Assembly (NCBI GenBank): GCA_011321815.1
Contig: DROS01000066.1
Location: 33,186 to 97,185, forward strand
Source of the DNA: Gammaproteobacteria bacterium
GTDB lineage: Bacteria; Pseudomonadota; Gammaproteobacteria; SZUA-152
Direction of reading: 5' to 3'
DNA length: 64,000 nucleotides
Positions 27,901-36,671 of this stretch are shown here, in pieces. The position numbers and the translations under genes are program-made. How positions within the stretch are numbered: the stretch's first letter is position 1; each line of letters starts with the position of its first letter. Under the pieces are notes generated by a model that did not search any database, had not been told where the DNA came from, and saw only the letters and a program-made list of their open reading frames with translations.

Positions 27901-28093
27901 AACCTACGATGTTACGTTGACAGTAACGGATGATGATGGTGGCACCAATACGGCCAGCACCACCATCAAGGTTGTCAATGGTGGCGGTGGTGCTTTTTCC
28001 TTTGGCTCCCTGGCTGGGTTTTCATTGCTGATGATGAAGCTTCTGACTCGTAAAAACAGTAACGAAGATTCTGATAGCGATGTCGATCATTAG
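24947..28093 (+). CDS. large secreted surface protein: FG-GAP/VCBS-like propeller plus seven PKD domains
   Basis: 1048 residues with a signal peptide cleaved after NAIA (about residue 35). Residues about 50-390 hold seven DxDxDG-like calcium-loop motifs (DFNNDGIDDIA, DFNGDGRLDLA, DLDNDGNVDLA and others), fitting an FG-GAP/VCBS beta-propeller. Residues 397-1012 are seven PKD domains of 88 residues each, starting at bases 26137, 26401, 26665, 26929, 27193, 27457 and 27721, each with a GGPY...WDFGDG/NG core. The tail has GGGG, a hydrophobic helix and LLTRK, then an acidic end, resembling a GlyGly-CTERM sorting signal. It probably acts in adhesion or polymer binding at the surface. Confidence 0.85.
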   Translation: MLKKSSAMVFSRHKKLYGITSLVVLGCFTQNAIAETAFEPQVEYAISGTDPIKIVLGDFNNDGIDDIATSLADGATGGSVSILFGTNGGEFANHLQVPITNGSGESYVPAGLVGGDFNGDGRLDLAVTAGGSNLADVHVYLNTAAGDVSFSYSTTLVSGGVPAVAVVASDLDNDGNVDLAVANNVAATGVGVSMFMGNGDGTFSVAQNLGATEGVEATGILAIDVDRDNDIDLVTPRLVLHNDGNAGFDVSNQLERQGTPLHIVSVDFNQDTWPDVVLSGEGGLGTYENQSGIFSAVDRGLEDGILRGHTAGDFNLDGNADVAFVREDTDELRIFLGDGTGVLARDTPLIFSVGNEPQNIVSGDFNNDGMLDIAVPNRNAGSPTVSVLLQHDPNAPPNELPVADIGGPYDGTVDVAVQFDGSASSDPDGTIVSYNWDFGDGTTGTGPTPTNTYTEAGTFDVTLTVTDDAGETDSVSTTVTIVAAANQPPVADPGGPYNGTVDVAVQFDGSASSDPDGAIASYSWDFGDGTTGTGATPTKAYAEAGTFDVTLTVTDDAGETNSVSTTVEIIAAANQPPVADPGGPYNGTVDVAVQFDGSASSDPDGAIAAYSWDFGNGTTGTGPTPATTYTEAGTFNVTLTVTDDDGETNSVSTTVTISAAANQPPVANPGGPYNGTVGSAVQFNGTASSDPDGAIAAYSWDFGNGTTGTGPTPATTYTEAGTFNVTLTVTDDDGATNSVSTTVTISAAANQPPVANPGGPYNGTVGIAVQFNGAASSDPDGTIAAYSWDFGNGTTGTGPTPATTYTEAGTFNVTLTVTDDDGATNSVSTTAVIGTVANQPPVANPGGPYNGTVGTAVQFDGSASSDVDGSIVSYSWDFGNGLIGTGETPTATYAEAGTFNVTLTVMDNLGATNSVSTTVEIVAADNQLPVANPGGPYKGFVDIIVLFNGFFSSDPDGKIVSYSWDFGDGGVGEGASPIHTYTEEGTYDVTLTVTDDDGGTNTASTTIKVVNGGGGAFSFGSLAGFSLLMMKLLTRKNSNEDSDSDVDH
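26137..27984 (+). repeat. seven tandem 264-bp PKD-coding repeats
   Basis: The period is 264 bp (88 codons). Copies 3, 4 and 5 (26665-27456) are almost identical in DNA, including the segment coding AIAAYSWDFGNGTTGTG. Copies 1, 6 and 7 are more diverged, so the central copies arose by recent duplication or are kept alike by recombination. Confidence 0.9.
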
Positions 28094-28121
28094 TTAACAG
28101 TTATTCATGTTTCAACCGTGG

Positions 28122-28150
28122 AAATGGTGCAGGTTTAACCTGCACCATTT
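28122..28150 (+). terminator. hairpin terminator after the PKD protein
   Basis: AAATGGTGCAGGTT pairs with AACCTGCACCATTT to give a perfect 14-bp stem with almost no loop, 28 bp after the stop codon. The U tract is short (TTTCT), so strength is uncertain. Confidence 0.65.
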
Positions 28151-28467
28151 CTGGATTGAAGCGTGACCATCACTCAAAGCGCTGTTGTTTTTTTGTGACA
28201 GTGTTGATGTTTTCTACAGTAAATACAGTTACGTATTGCCTGTGCCAGAGCGAAGATTCAGGCAATTAAGCAGTCGTACACAAACAAGAGGTTCTATAAT
28301 ATGAAAAATCCTGTTAAGTAAACTGATTTTGCGAAAATTATTTAGGGGAAAACCAGGCGCAAATTATTAGGTTTAAGCAAAGGAGCGTATCGTACATTTA
28401 CAATCATTGAAAAATGTAAACTAAAAAAATCCTCTTCATAAAAATGGTATTTGTAAAGGACATTGAT
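28151..28467. other. intergenic leader of the thiosulfate cluster
   Basis: A 317-bp region holding the likely promoter of the tsdB operon. A six-codon reading (ATGAAAAATCCTGTTAAGTAA) near 28301 follows AAGAGG but is too short to call a gene. An inverted repeat ACATTT...AAATGT lies near 28394-28419. No confident -35/-10 pair was identified. Confidence 0.45.
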
Positions 28468-29292
28468 ATGGAACCCGGTAGTAATATTAAACGTTCTTTA
28501 GTGACAGATTTAAGCAATATATCAGGATGGGTTATTGTCTCGGCCGTATTAATTGCTCTTTTTTTTATTGTCTTTCAGTTGGTATCCCCTTTTTCTTCCG
28601 TTGCTTCTCTGGAAGTACATCGCTTGGCTGGAAAACAACTGGCCTTGGGTGGTCGTGCCGATATTCCGGCTTGTGCTTCCTGTCATGGTCTTCAAGGTCA
28701 AGGGAATGAAAAAACAGCAATTCCCAGACTGGCTGGATTGCATCCTGATTACATTAAAAAGCAATTGGAAGATTATGCGCGGAGCCCTTTGAAAACACGG
28801 GCCGCTGTTGAGCCCATTGCGCGTGATTATATTAAAACGCCTCGAACTTATGGTGACTTGACCGTATTCACACCGGGTATCCGCCAACATTCCAGCATGA
28901 ATAAACTGGCCAGAATGCTAAGCGCTGAAGACCGGCATAATCTGGCGGTCTATTATAGCGAATTGACTTTTGTCGCCGCTCCGAAGGCATATGATTTTGA
29001 AACTCTTGAACGGGGTGAGGATCTGGCATTACGTGGAAAACCGGAATACGGGTTGCCTGCTTGTGATTCCTGTCACGGACCCCGAGGGCAAGGCTTTGGG
29101 GCAATTTTCCCACCTTTGGTGGGGCAGCCTGTTGCCTACATTATTGCCCAAATCAACCATTGGCAAACCGGAAAACGGGACAATGACCATTTGGCGCTAA
29201 TGAGAAATGTCGCTGATCAACTTACCGATGGCGATAAAGTTAATGTGGCTGCGTACTATGACAATTTGTCATATTCCGTTAATCGTGAGTAA
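28468..29292 (+). CDS. tsdB: membrane-anchored dihaem cytochrome c4-like protein, TsdB-type
   Basis: 274 residues. One N-terminal TM helix (21-40) anchors a periplasmic region with two cytochrome c4-like halves: CASCH at residues 69-73 and CDSCH at 199-203, each followed by GxxGQG and LxGQ/LAGLHPDYIxxQL. TsdB is the usual electron acceptor encoded next to thiosulfate dehydrogenase TsdA, and the next gene is tsdA-like, overlapping this stop by one base. ATG at 28468 is chosen because AAAGGA lies 7 nt upstream; the earlier ATG at 28444 has none. Function is inferred from family and context. Confidence 0.82.
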   Translation: MEPGSNIKRSLVTDLSNISGWVIVSAVLIALFFIVFQLVSPFSSVASLEVHRLAGKQLALGGRADIPACASCHGLQGQGNEKTAIPRLAGLHPDYIKKQLEDYARSPLKTRAAVEPIARDYIKTPRTYGDLTVFTPGIRQHSSMNKLARMLSAEDRHNLAVYYSELTFVAAPKAYDFETLERGEDLALRGKPEYGLPACDSCHGPRGQGFGAIFPPLVGQPVAYIIAQINHWQTGKRDNDHLALMRNVADQLTDGDKVNVAAYYDNLSYSVNRE

Positions 29293-30215
29293 TGCAAATG
29301 AAGTGGTTTTTTTTGCAATGGTTTTTGGTTTTCAGTTTTTATAGTGTGGGTATATTGCCTGCTGTAGCACAAGAGATTGGACAAAGCCTGGATAGTCTTG
29401 AGGTCAGGCCCAGTCTGGTGAATCCGCGACTCAGTTTACCTACCCAGTTAACCCAGGTGCATGTGATCAGTCCCGGCGAATATTTTGCACCACCGCTGGT
29501 GGCGGATATTCCTGATGACAGGTTCGGCGATATGGTAAGAATGGGGCGTAATATTTTTGTCAATACAGGTGTCTATGCTGAACGTTATGCAGGTAACGGG
29601 TTAAATTGTTCCAGCTGTCATTTGCAGGAGGGCCGCAAACCTCACGGTATTCCTTTATGGGCCGCCTATGGAAGATACCCAATGTATCGCCACAAAACCC
29701 GCACAGTGGTCACGCTTGAAGAACGTATTCAGGATTGTTTTATATACAGCATGGATGGTATTGCACCGACGCTGGATGCGCCGGAGATGAAAGCATTGGT
29801 CACTTATACAAAATGGCTGTCAAAAGGTGCACCTGTGGGGGTGGATCTTCCGGGGCGTGGCCTCCCCAATGTAAGTCGTACACAGGACCTGGACCCTAAG
29901 CGCGGTAAAATTGTCTATGAAACCCACTGTGAACTTTGCCATGGGAAAGATGGTAAAGGGAAAAAACATATAAATGGTGAAGGTTACATGTTCCCGCCAT
30001 TATGGGGGAGGGATTCTTATAATAAAGGTTCCGGGCTACAGCGTGTCAGAACACTGGCAAAATTCATCAAGGGTAATATGCCCTTGGGGGCCAGCTTCAG
30101 TCTGAGCAATCAGGAATCACTGGATGTGGCAATTTACATTTGGCTGCAAGAGCGTCCCAGAAACCCAAAAATGAGCTGGGCGATGGATTTCTTTTTTCCA
30201 AACATAGTGCGTTAA
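29292..30215 (+). CDS. tsdA: thiosulfate dehydrogenase TsdA-like dihaem cytochrome
   Basis: Periplasmic enzyme joining two thiosulfates into tetrathionate. It is 307 residues with a signal peptide (to about 26). The first haem site is C106-S-S-C109-H110 in LNCSSCHLQEGRKPHGIPLW, then the TsdA-type ERIQDCFIYSMDG, whose C149 corresponds to the unusual cysteine haem ligand of the family. The second haem is C213-E-L-C216-H217, with a downstream Met in KGNMPLG as candidate ligand. The set of motifs strongly supports TsdA. The sulP gene starts immediately after its stop. Confidence 0.9.
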   Translation: MQMKWFFLQWFLVFSFYSVGILPAVAQEIGQSLDSLEVRPSLVNPRLSLPTQLTQVHVISPGEYFAPPLVADIPDDRFGDMVRMGRNIFVNTGVYAERYAGNGLNCSSCHLQEGRKPHGIPLWAAYGRYPMYRHKTRTVVTLEERIQDCFIYSMDGIAPTLDAPEMKALVTYTKWLSKGAPVGVDLPGRGLPNVSRTQDLDPKRGKIVYETHCELCHGKDGKGKKHINGEGYMFPPLWGRDSYNKGSGLQRVRTLAKFIKGNMPLGASFSLSNQESLDVAIYIWLQERPRNPKMSWAMDFFFPNIVR

Positions 30216-32048
30216 ATGATGATGGCTGCCAAATCAAAATGGATTTATGGATTGTTTCCTTTCTTGCGCTGGATGTTGATGCTCAACCGGGAAACGGTGA
30301 AGGCGGATATTATTGCAGGCATGACCGCCGGGGTGTTGATTTTGCCGCAAGCCATTGCGCTTGCAACATTAGCGGGTCTGCCACCTGAGTATGGGCTGTA
30401 TACCTCGATATTTCCTGTTATGTTTGCTGCTTTGTTTGGTTCATCCTGGCATGCCATGTCTGGCCCCAACACGGCACTAAGCATACTTATCGCTTTCACA
30501 ATTGCCCCATATGCCAGCATTGCCTCACCGGAGTGGATTCAGTATGCCATTACGCTGGCATTCATGGCGGGTGTTATCCAGGTTTCATTAGGTTTGTTAC
30601 GCCTTGGCATTATATTCAATTATTTTTCCCAAACCGTTACGGTCGCGCTGATCACCGGCGTTGGGGTCATTATTATTGTTTCCCAATTAGGCAACTTTAT
30701 GGGGGTCTTGATGAATATCGCTGAACCGATAGAAGATGCCATTCCCCAGGTTGTTTATGGTATGTCAAGGGCTAATGGGTTTGCTGTGTCTGTGGGTATT
30801 GTTACTGTAATTTCGGGGCTGCTTATCAAATATTATTTTCCAAGACTTCCATTCCTTATTATTGCAGTGATTGCAGGAATGCTGTTTTCGGCAGGGCTTG
30901 AATTGGCATTTGGTGAATCCAATGTAGGCCTGGATAAGCTGGGTACCATGTCATTATCGGCACTGCCACTTTCTTCCCCTGATTTCAGCCCGGAAAATTT
31001 TGCCGAAGCTTCCCAGGGATTATTACCCGCTGCATTTGTCATCGCATTTTTAGGTCTGATACAGGCATCCCTTATTGCACGTGCTATGGCAATCAAATCC
31101 GGTCAATGTGTTGATATTAATCAAGAGGTTTTAGGGCAGGGTATCTCAAACATAGCAGGTAGCTTTGTTTCCTGTTTTCCCAGTTGCAGCTCCTTTAATC
31201 GCAGCGCATCCAATTTTGAGTCAGGTGGAAGAACCCCCTTGTCCGCATTGATATCAGTCATTACTCTGGCGGTTCTGGTTGTATTTGCCGCCCCGGTTAT
31301 TGCCCACATGCCAATTTCTGTGATGGCGGCCATATTGTTATTGGTGGGTGCAGGGCTTATTAAAAAAAATGACATTAAAAAAGTCCTTTTGGAAAAAAGA
31401 GAAAACCAATTTATTTTTGCCCTGGTTTTATTCGCCACAATTTATGGCGGTGTCGATTATGCGGTATTCTTTGGCATCACCTTGTCAATTATTGCTTATA
31501 TGAAAAATGTGTCCAAGCCTGAAATAGGGCTATTGACAGGGAAAGAAGCACAGCAATATTCCCCCCAGCTTGGCGGCACACTGTCTTCGCGGAATTATTC
31601 CGGTAAAGAACATCAAAAATATTACCGGTATTCAGCGGGTAAGCATTCTTTATTTTCTTCTCCAAAAAAAGAATGCAATGAATTGGATGTGGACGTGCCC
31701 AGGCGATTTGATCATGTCACCGTATTACAAATTTCCGGCAGTTTGTTTTTTGGTTCTGTGCCTCGCCTGGAAAGTGTTTTGGTGGATTTAAGAAAACAGG
31801 ATAATGGAGAAGGGGATTTAATTATCTCAGGTGAAAATCTCCATTCGGTTGACGGCGCTGGCGCAGAAGTGCTGGTGAGGGAAGCCAAAAACCGCATAGA
31901 GAAAGGTTTTCGGATGTTATTGTGGTTGAGAAATCATAATCATGACGCAGTATTTCAATCGAGTGGTCTGATAAAAACGGTAGGTGAAGAAAATATTTAT
32001 TACCTGAAAGAAAAGAGCGGTGAAAATCTTCAGGATCATGCAGTGTGA
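30216..32048 (+). CDS. SulP-family anion transporter with STAS domain
   Basis: 610 residues. About 12-14 TM segments form the SLC26/SulP core, with DIIAGMTAGVLILPQAIA near the start, LPPEYGLYTSIFP, and SCFPSCSSFNRSASNFESGG. A cytoplasmic STAS domain covers about 490-590 (VTVLQISGSLFFGSV...HSVDGAGAEVLV). SulP proteins carry sulfate, bicarbonate or other anions. Between tsdA and a soxB-like gene, sulfate or a sulfur oxyanion is the likely cargo, in a direction that sequence cannot settle. ATG directly follows the tsdA TAA. Confidence 0.88.
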   Translation: MMMAAKSKWIYGLFPFLRWMLMLNRETVKADIIAGMTAGVLILPQAIALATLAGLPPEYGLYTSIFPVMFAALFGSSWHAMSGPNTALSILIAFTIAPYASIASPEWIQYAITLAFMAGVIQVSLGLLRLGIIFNYFSQTVTVALITGVGVIIIVSQLGNFMGVLMNIAEPIEDAIPQVVYGMSRANGFAVSVGIVTVISGLLIKYYFPRLPFLIIAVIAGMLFSAGLELAFGESNVGLDKLGTMSLSALPLSSPDFSPENFAEASQGLLPAAFVIAFLGLIQASLIARAMAIKSGQCVDINQEVLGQGISNIAGSFVSCFPSCSSFNRSASNFESGGRTPLSALISVITLAVLVVFAAPVIAHMPISVMAAILLLVGAGLIKKNDIKKVLLEKRENQFIFALVLFATIYGGVDYAVFFGITLSIIAYMKNVSKPEIGLLTGKEAQQYSPQLGGTLSSRNYSGKEHQKYYRYSAGKHSLFSSPKKECNELDVDVPRRFDHVTVLQISGSLFFGSVPRLESVLVDLRKQDNGEGDLIISGENLHSVDGAGAEVLVREAKNRIEKGFRMLLWLRNHNHDAVFQSSGLIKTVGEENIYYLKEKSGENLQDHAV

Positions 32049-32062
32049 ACGGGGAAATCAAG

Positions 32063-32488
32063 ATGAACGTTCGTAAGTGGTTGCCAGGCATTATTTGTCT
32101 GATACTGTTTGTCAGTACGGCGTGGTCCAGTGAGGCGCCCCGTTACAGTTTGTTATTACAGGTTAGTGAGGACAGTCTGGATAAACTGAATCTTGCATTA
32201 AACAGCGCCAAAGATGCACAAAAAACTTTTGGTCCTGAAAATATAGAAATTGAGATAGTGGTATTTGGTGCTGGTGTTCACACGCTGAAATATTATGCGC
32301 CGGCACCCATATCTGACAAAGTGAAAGCAGCTACATACAGTGGTGTACGCATCGTGCTTTGTGAAATTGCCATGCGCAGGGCCAATCTGCGGCCTTCTGA
32401 TATGCTGCAATCAGTGCGTTATGTGCCTTCAGGTATTGCCGAAATTGTTGAAAAGCATACCCTGGGCTGGACTTACATCCGGCCTTGA
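32063..32488 (+). CDS. exported DsrE-family protein
   Basis: 141 residues with a signal peptide (MNVRKWLPGIICLILFVSTA, cleaved near WSS|EAP). The mature part follows the DsrE/F-like pattern: YSLLLQVSEDSLDKLNLALN, EIEIVVFGAGVHTL, the single conserved Cys in RIVLCEIAMRR, and the C-terminal GIAEIVEKHTLGWTYIRP. Related proteins carry sulfur on the cysteine. ATG at 32063 follows GGGGAA by 6 nt and is preferred to the GTG at 32045, which overlaps the sulP stop. Likely a periplasmic sulfur-handling partner of TsdA or the SoxB-like protein; this is inference. Confidence 0.78.
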   Translation: MNVRKWLPGIICLILFVSTAWSSEAPRYSLLLQVSEDSLDKLNLALNSAKDAQKTFGPENIEIEIVVFGAGVHTLKYYAPAPISDKVKAATYSGVRIVLCEIAMRRANLRPSDMLQSVRYVPSGIAEIVEKHTLGWTYIRP

Positions 32489-32501
32489 TCTTCCAAAGCT
32501 T

Positions 32502-34256
32502 ATGATGAAAACAGTTATTAAATGGATGTGTCTGGCATTGCTGTGTGGCAGTGTGTTTTTTTCACCGGCACAGGCGGGTGATGGTACCGTCACGCTGATA
32601 CACATGGGTGATATCCATGGTCACCTTGTACCACGCCCCAATATGCGGGATGGTGAGTCAACCACAGAATACAAGGTGGGTGGGCTTGCCTATTTATACA
32701 GTGCAATTAAAAAAATCCGTGCGAAACGTCCCAATACATTGCTGGTCAACACGGGGGATACCATACAAGGTTCTGCGGAAGCGCTGTTTTCTCGTGGCCA
32801 GATTATCGTTGACATACTCAATAAATTTGATATTGATGCTTTTGCGCCGGGAAATTGGGATTTTTTATATGGGACAAAACGGTTCATAGAGTTGTTTTCA
32901 GGTGATAATCCAAAGGCCAACTGGAATGCCATAGCGGCCAATCTTTATTATGTCACCCTTTATGAATACCCCCTTACACCCTATCCGGAAAAGGCGGGGC
33001 AGCGTGTATTGTCTTCACATATGATTAAACAGGTTGGTGATGTAACGGTGGGTATTGTAGGCCTTACTGCCGAACGAGGGCCGCAATCGGTGAGCCCGTT
33101 TTTAATGGATGGGTTTTATTTAAGTCCTGGTGAAGAAGAACTCGCAGAGGCTGTATCGCTGTTGCGCAAAAATGACAATGTGGATTTGATTCTGCTGATT
33201 TCAGAACGTGGTCTGGCTGCCAATCTTGATATTGCAGAACGCATTCCAGGCGTTGATATTATATTGTCTTCCGATATGCATGAGGAAACGCGGGAGGTTT
33301 TGCAAACAAAGAGCGGTACGTTAATTATAGAAGAAGGCCAGGATGGCGCCATGCTTGGGGAAATCACGCTGACTGTTACGGACAAAAAAATCAGTAGTTG
33401 GGATTGGGCGCCGCATTTTATCAATACCCGTGATTATCAACCCGACCCGGAAATACAGGCAATGATACAAAGAGCCCGTCGTCCTTTTGTAAAAGGGCCG
33501 GGATTTGTTTCCCATGTTAATCCTGTTAATGCAGCGGTGTTGCGCACACCTATTGATACTGTCATTGGCTATACCAAGGTGCCTTTGCACCGTTCCAATT
33601 TTTCCGATGCTGTATCCATGCCGGCGGTTATAGAGGGGTCATCCCACAATTTTCTTTCCGATGCGTTCCGGCTGGCCTGTAATGCCGATGTGGGCGTAAT
33701 CCGTGGATTTCGTTACGGTACACACATTGCCCCGGGGCCAATCCATCTTGAAGATATATATCACTATATTCCCATTGGTCCTCAAATTGCCTGTGGCAAA
33801 GTATCAGGTGACAATTTGTATCTTGCCATTGAAAAATCCGCCGATGATGTATTCAGCGGTTGGGTTGCCAATTGGGGAGGTGGTTGGCTGCAAGGCTCTT
33901 CGGGCATCACTTATACGCTTGACCCGGGTAATGAATACCGGGTGAGGGTTTCGGATATGCGTATTAATGGCGAATTGCTTGATACTGCGCGTATGTACAC
34001 TGTTGCAGGTTATTGGTATCTCGACAACTCACATAAGATCAACGGCATGCTTGCCCAGGATGTCAGAGTATTAAAAGACAGGTATGGCGGTATCGTGGAT
34101 GCCACTGAAGTTGTTGCTTATTATTTACAATCCCTGCCGAGTAAAACTGTTGATCCACAAACCAATCGCGTTCGTCTGTTAAAGCCCTTGCCCCAACCTA
34201 TCAGTGGCAACAAAGAAATACAGCCATTGCGTGGCGCGCCACGACCAGATTATTGA
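32502..34256 (+). CDS. SoxB-like periplasmic protein of the 5'-nucleotidase superfamily
   Basis: 584 residues with signal peptide to about residue 25. An N-terminal metallophosphatase-like domain precedes a 5'-nucleotidase C-terminal domain. SoxB traits are GNWDFLYG (118-125, Trp where nucleotidases have His), RGFRYGT, GGGWLQGSSGITYTLDPG and VRVSDMRINGE. SoxB releases sulfate from SoxY-bound thiosulfate. Metal-site motifs are altered: D37/H39 and D86 are kept, but the usual SHxG histidine is Glu (E235) and the GHxH site is D-M-H (258-260). No soxYZ or soxXA is nearby, so a standard Sox role is uncertain. Confidence 0.75.
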   Translation: MMKTVIKWMCLALLCGSVFFSPAQAGDGTVTLIHMGDIHGHLVPRPNMRDGESTTEYKVGGLAYLYSAIKKIRAKRPNTLLVNTGDTIQGSAEALFSRGQIIVDILNKFDIDAFAPGNWDFLYGTKRFIELFSGDNPKANWNAIAANLYYVTLYEYPLTPYPEKAGQRVLSSHMIKQVGDVTVGIVGLTAERGPQSVSPFLMDGFYLSPGEEELAEAVSLLRKNDNVDLILLISERGLAANLDIAERIPGVDIILSSDMHEETREVLQTKSGTLIIEEGQDGAMLGEITLTVTDKKISSWDWAPHFINTRDYQPDPEIQAMIQRARRPFVKGPGFVSHVNPVNAAVLRTPIDTVIGYTKVPLHRSNFSDAVSMPAVIEGSSHNFLSDAFRLACNADVGVIRGFRYGTHIAPGPIHLEDIYHYIPIGPQIACGKVSGDNLYLAIEKSADDVFSGWVANWGGGWLQGSSGITYTLDPGNEYRVRVSDMRINGELLDTARMYTVAGYWYLDNSHKINGMLAQDVRVLKDRYGGIVDATEVVAYYLQSLPSKTVDPQTNRVRLLKPLPQPISGNKEIQPLRGAPRPDY

Positions 34257-34273
34257 ATGTGGTTGGTTTTCTT

Positions 34274-35614
34274 TCAAAGACCCAGTTTTTTCTCAAGGTA
34301 GTGAATATTGGTGCCGCCGGCAGCAAACGCGGCATCGTTAAAAATATCCTGTTGCAATGGGATGTTGGTTTTGATGCCTTCGATAACACATTCACTCAAG
34401 GCGGTGCGCATTCGCGCCATGGCGATTTCGCGGGTATCACCGTGTACGATAAGTTTACCGATCATTGAGTCATAATAAGGTGGCACGCGGTAGCCGTTGT
34501 AAATGTGAGAATCAACACGTACGCCCAGTCCGCCCGGGGCATGGAACTGGCTGATTGTGCCCGGTGAAGGCATAAAGCTTTCCGGGTCTTCGGCGTTGAT
34601 GCGGCACTCAAAGGCGTGACCGCGAATTTTGATGTCATCCTGCTGATAGCTTAGCGGCAGGTTGGCAGCAATGCGGATTTGTTCTTTGATAAGATCCACG
34701 CCGGTAATCATTTCGGTGACCGGGTGTTCAACCTGGATACGGGTATTCATTTCGATGAAATAGAATTCACCGTTTTCATACAGGAATTCAAAGGTGCCTG
34801 CGCCACGATAACCGATCTTGCGGCAGGCGTCGGCACAGCGACCACCAATTTTGGCGCGCAGTTCAGGGCTGATGCCGGGGGCTGGAGCCTCTTCACATAC
34901 TTTTTGGTGCCGACGCTGCATGGAGCAGTCGCGTTCGCCCAGATGAATGGCGTTGCCGTGCTGGTCCGAGAGTACCTGAATTTCCACATGGCGCGGGTTT
35001 TCCAGGTATTTTTCCATGTACACCACACCACTGCCAAAGGCCGCCTGGGCTTCGGCGGTAGTGAGTGAAATGGCGTTAAGCAGTGCTGCTTCGGAATGCA
35101 CCACGCGCATACCGCGACCACCACCTCCGGCCGCAGCTTTGATAATGATGGGGTAGCCAATGTCGTTGGCGATACGCTTGTTGGTTTCCTCATCATCTCC
35201 CAACGGACCGTCGGAGCCTGGGACACAGGGTACGCCGGATTCGCGCATGGCTTTGATGGCGGACACTTTGTCGCCCATCAGGCGAATGGTTTCCGGTCTG
35301 GGGCCAATGAAGGTGAAGCCGCTTTGTTCGATGCGTTCGGCGAAGTCAGCATTTTCGGCGAGGAAGCCGTAACCGGGGTGAATGGCTACGGCATCAGTGA
35401 CTTCTGCCGCACTGATCAGCGCCGGGATATTCAGGTAGCTGCCAGTAGAGGCGGCGGGACCGATGCACACCGTTTCGTCGGCGAGTCGTACATGTTTCAA
35501 GTCCTGATCGGCTTCGGAGTGTACAGCGACAGTCTGGATGCCCAGCTCTTTGCAGGTACGTAAAATACGCAGGGCGATTTCCCCGCGATTGGCAATAACG
35601 ATTTTTTCAAACAT
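34274..35614 (-). CDS. accC: acetyl-CoA carboxylase, biotin carboxylase subunit
   Basis: ATP-dependent carboxylation of biotin on AccB, the first step of fatty-acid synthesis. It is 446 residues, the usual size. Visible are [20 protein letters not shown], the ATP-grasp glycine loop [25 protein letters not shown], and the catalytic [14 protein letters not shown]. It is the last gene of the cutA-dsbD-tlpA-aroQ-accB-accC run and is convergent with the soxB-like gene, 17 bp apart. Confidence 0.98.
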   Translation of the reverse strand: MFEKIVIANRGEIALRILRTCKELGIQTVAVHSEADQDLKHVRLADETVCIGPAASTGSYLNIPALISAAEVTDAVAIHPGYGFLAENADFAERIEQSGFTFIGPRPETIRLMGDKVSAIKAMRESGVPCVPGSDGPLGDDEETNKRIANDIGYPIIIKAAAGGGGRGMRVVHSEAALLNAISLTTAEAQAAFGSGVVYMEKYLENPRHVEIQVLSDQHGNAIHLGERDCSMQRRHQKVCEEAPAPGISPELRAKIGGRCADACRKIGYRGAGTFEFLYENGEFYFIEMNTRIQVEHPVTEMITGVDLIKEQIRIAANLPLSYQQDDIKIRGHAFECRINAEDPESFMPSPGTISQFHAPGGLGVRVDSHIYNGYRVPPYYDSMIGKLIVHGDTREIAMARMRTALSECVIEGIKTNIPLQQDIFNDAAFAAGGTNIHYLEKKLGL

Positions 35615-35725
35615 GGCTTTTATCTACATTAGAGGCTGCGTTAAGTTTGGTTTTGCTGACAGTTATCCTACGGCGATTATAGCTGTCAGGTATTTGCCGC
35701 CGGTAATTAACGGTTGATTGCGAAT

Positions 35726-36172
35726 TTATTCGATAATAAACAGCGCCTGCCCGTATTCCACCGGCTCACCATTTTCCACCAGGATAGCTTTGATTGTGCC
35801 TGCCTTGTCGGCTTCGATTTGGTTTAGCAATTTCATTGCCTCGATAATGCACAAGGTGTCTCCCACTTTGACGCTTTGGCCTTCTTCCACAAAGGGGGCA
35901 GCGCCTGGGGAGGGTGCGCGATAAAAACTGCCGACCATGGGGGATGTTACTTTGTGGCCACTGATTTCTGGTTCGGTGCCGGCTGCTTCAGCGGGGGCGG
36001 GTGCAGCAGCTGGAATGGGTGCCGTTGCTATTACTGGCGCGGGTGCGGCAACGGCTGCGTTGGAACCATGACGGCTGATGCGCACTGATTCTTCGCCTTC
36101 ATGAATTTCCAGTTCAGCAATATTGGATTCTTCCAGCAGTTCAATAAGTTTTTTAACTTTGCGAATGTCCAT
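35726..36172 (-). CDS. accB: biotin carboxyl carrier protein of acetyl-CoA carboxylase
   Basis: 148 residues. An N-terminal dimer/interaction region ([20 protein letters not shown]), an Ala/Pro-rich linker (residues about 35-65) and a C-terminal biotinyl domain are visible. The biotin lysine lies in E-A-M-K-L-L, where most relatives have EAMKMM. The thumb motif typical of AccB ([18 protein letters not shown]) is present. Co-transcribed with accC downstream, 111 bp away. Confidence 0.97.
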   Translation of the reverse strand: MDIRKVKKLIELLEESNIAELEIHEGEESVRISRHGSNAAVAAPAPVIATAPIPAAAPAPAEAAGTEPEISGHKVTSPMVGSFYRAPSPGAAPFVEEGQSVKVGDTLCIIEAMKLLNQIEADKAGTIKAILVENGEPVEYGQALFIIE

Positions 36173-36233
36173 TGTTGGTGCCTGTGATTTTTGTTAACGG
36201 TAATTAGTTTGTTTTTTTAAATAGTGCGTTGTG

Positions 36234-36671
36234 TCAGCCCAATCGGGTGACTGCTGCGTCTAACGCCAATTCATAAGCCTGGGCTCCCAGTCCACTGATG
36301 ACGCCCACGGCGATATCCGAAAAATAGGAGTGCCGGCGAAATGTTTCGCGGGCATGAATATTCGATAAATGTACTTCGATAAACGGGATGGCCACACCGG
36401 CCAGCGCATCGCGCAATGCCACACTGGTATGTGTGAATGCGGCAGGATTGATGATGATGAATTCGATCTTGTCCGCTATGGCCTGATGTATACGGTTCAC
36501 CAGCTCATGCTCGGCATTGCTTTGGTAATGGCTCAGTGTATGTCCTGCGGCCTTGGCGGCATTGACCAGGTGTTCAGTAATTTCCGGGAGTGTGGACTTT
36601 CCGTAATGGTCGGGTTCACGACTGCCCAGCAGGTTAAGGTTGGGGCCATTGAGGACGAGGATGTTAGCCAT
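36234..36671 (-). CDS. aroQ: type II 3-dehydroquinate dehydratase
   Basis: Dehydrates 3-dehydroquinate to 3-dehydroshikimate in the shikimate pathway. It is 145 residues of flavodoxin-like fold. [18 protein letters not shown] contains the catalytic Tyr/Arg lid, [17 protein letters not shown] follows, and the catalytic His is in [20 protein letters not shown]. The place directly upstream of accB is the normal gammaproteobacterial order. Confidence 0.97.
   Translation of the reverse strand: MANILVLNGPNLNLLGSREPDHYGKSTLPEITEHLVNAAKAAGHTLSHYQSNAEHELVNRIHQAIADKIEFIIINPAAFTHTSVALRDALAGVAIPFIEVHLSNIHARETFRRHSYFSDIAVGVISGLGAQAYELALDAAVTRLG

Noticed and set aside
26137..27984. CRISPR-like array
   Set aside because: The direct repeats are 264-bp coding units for PKD domains, with no short-repeat/spacer pattern.
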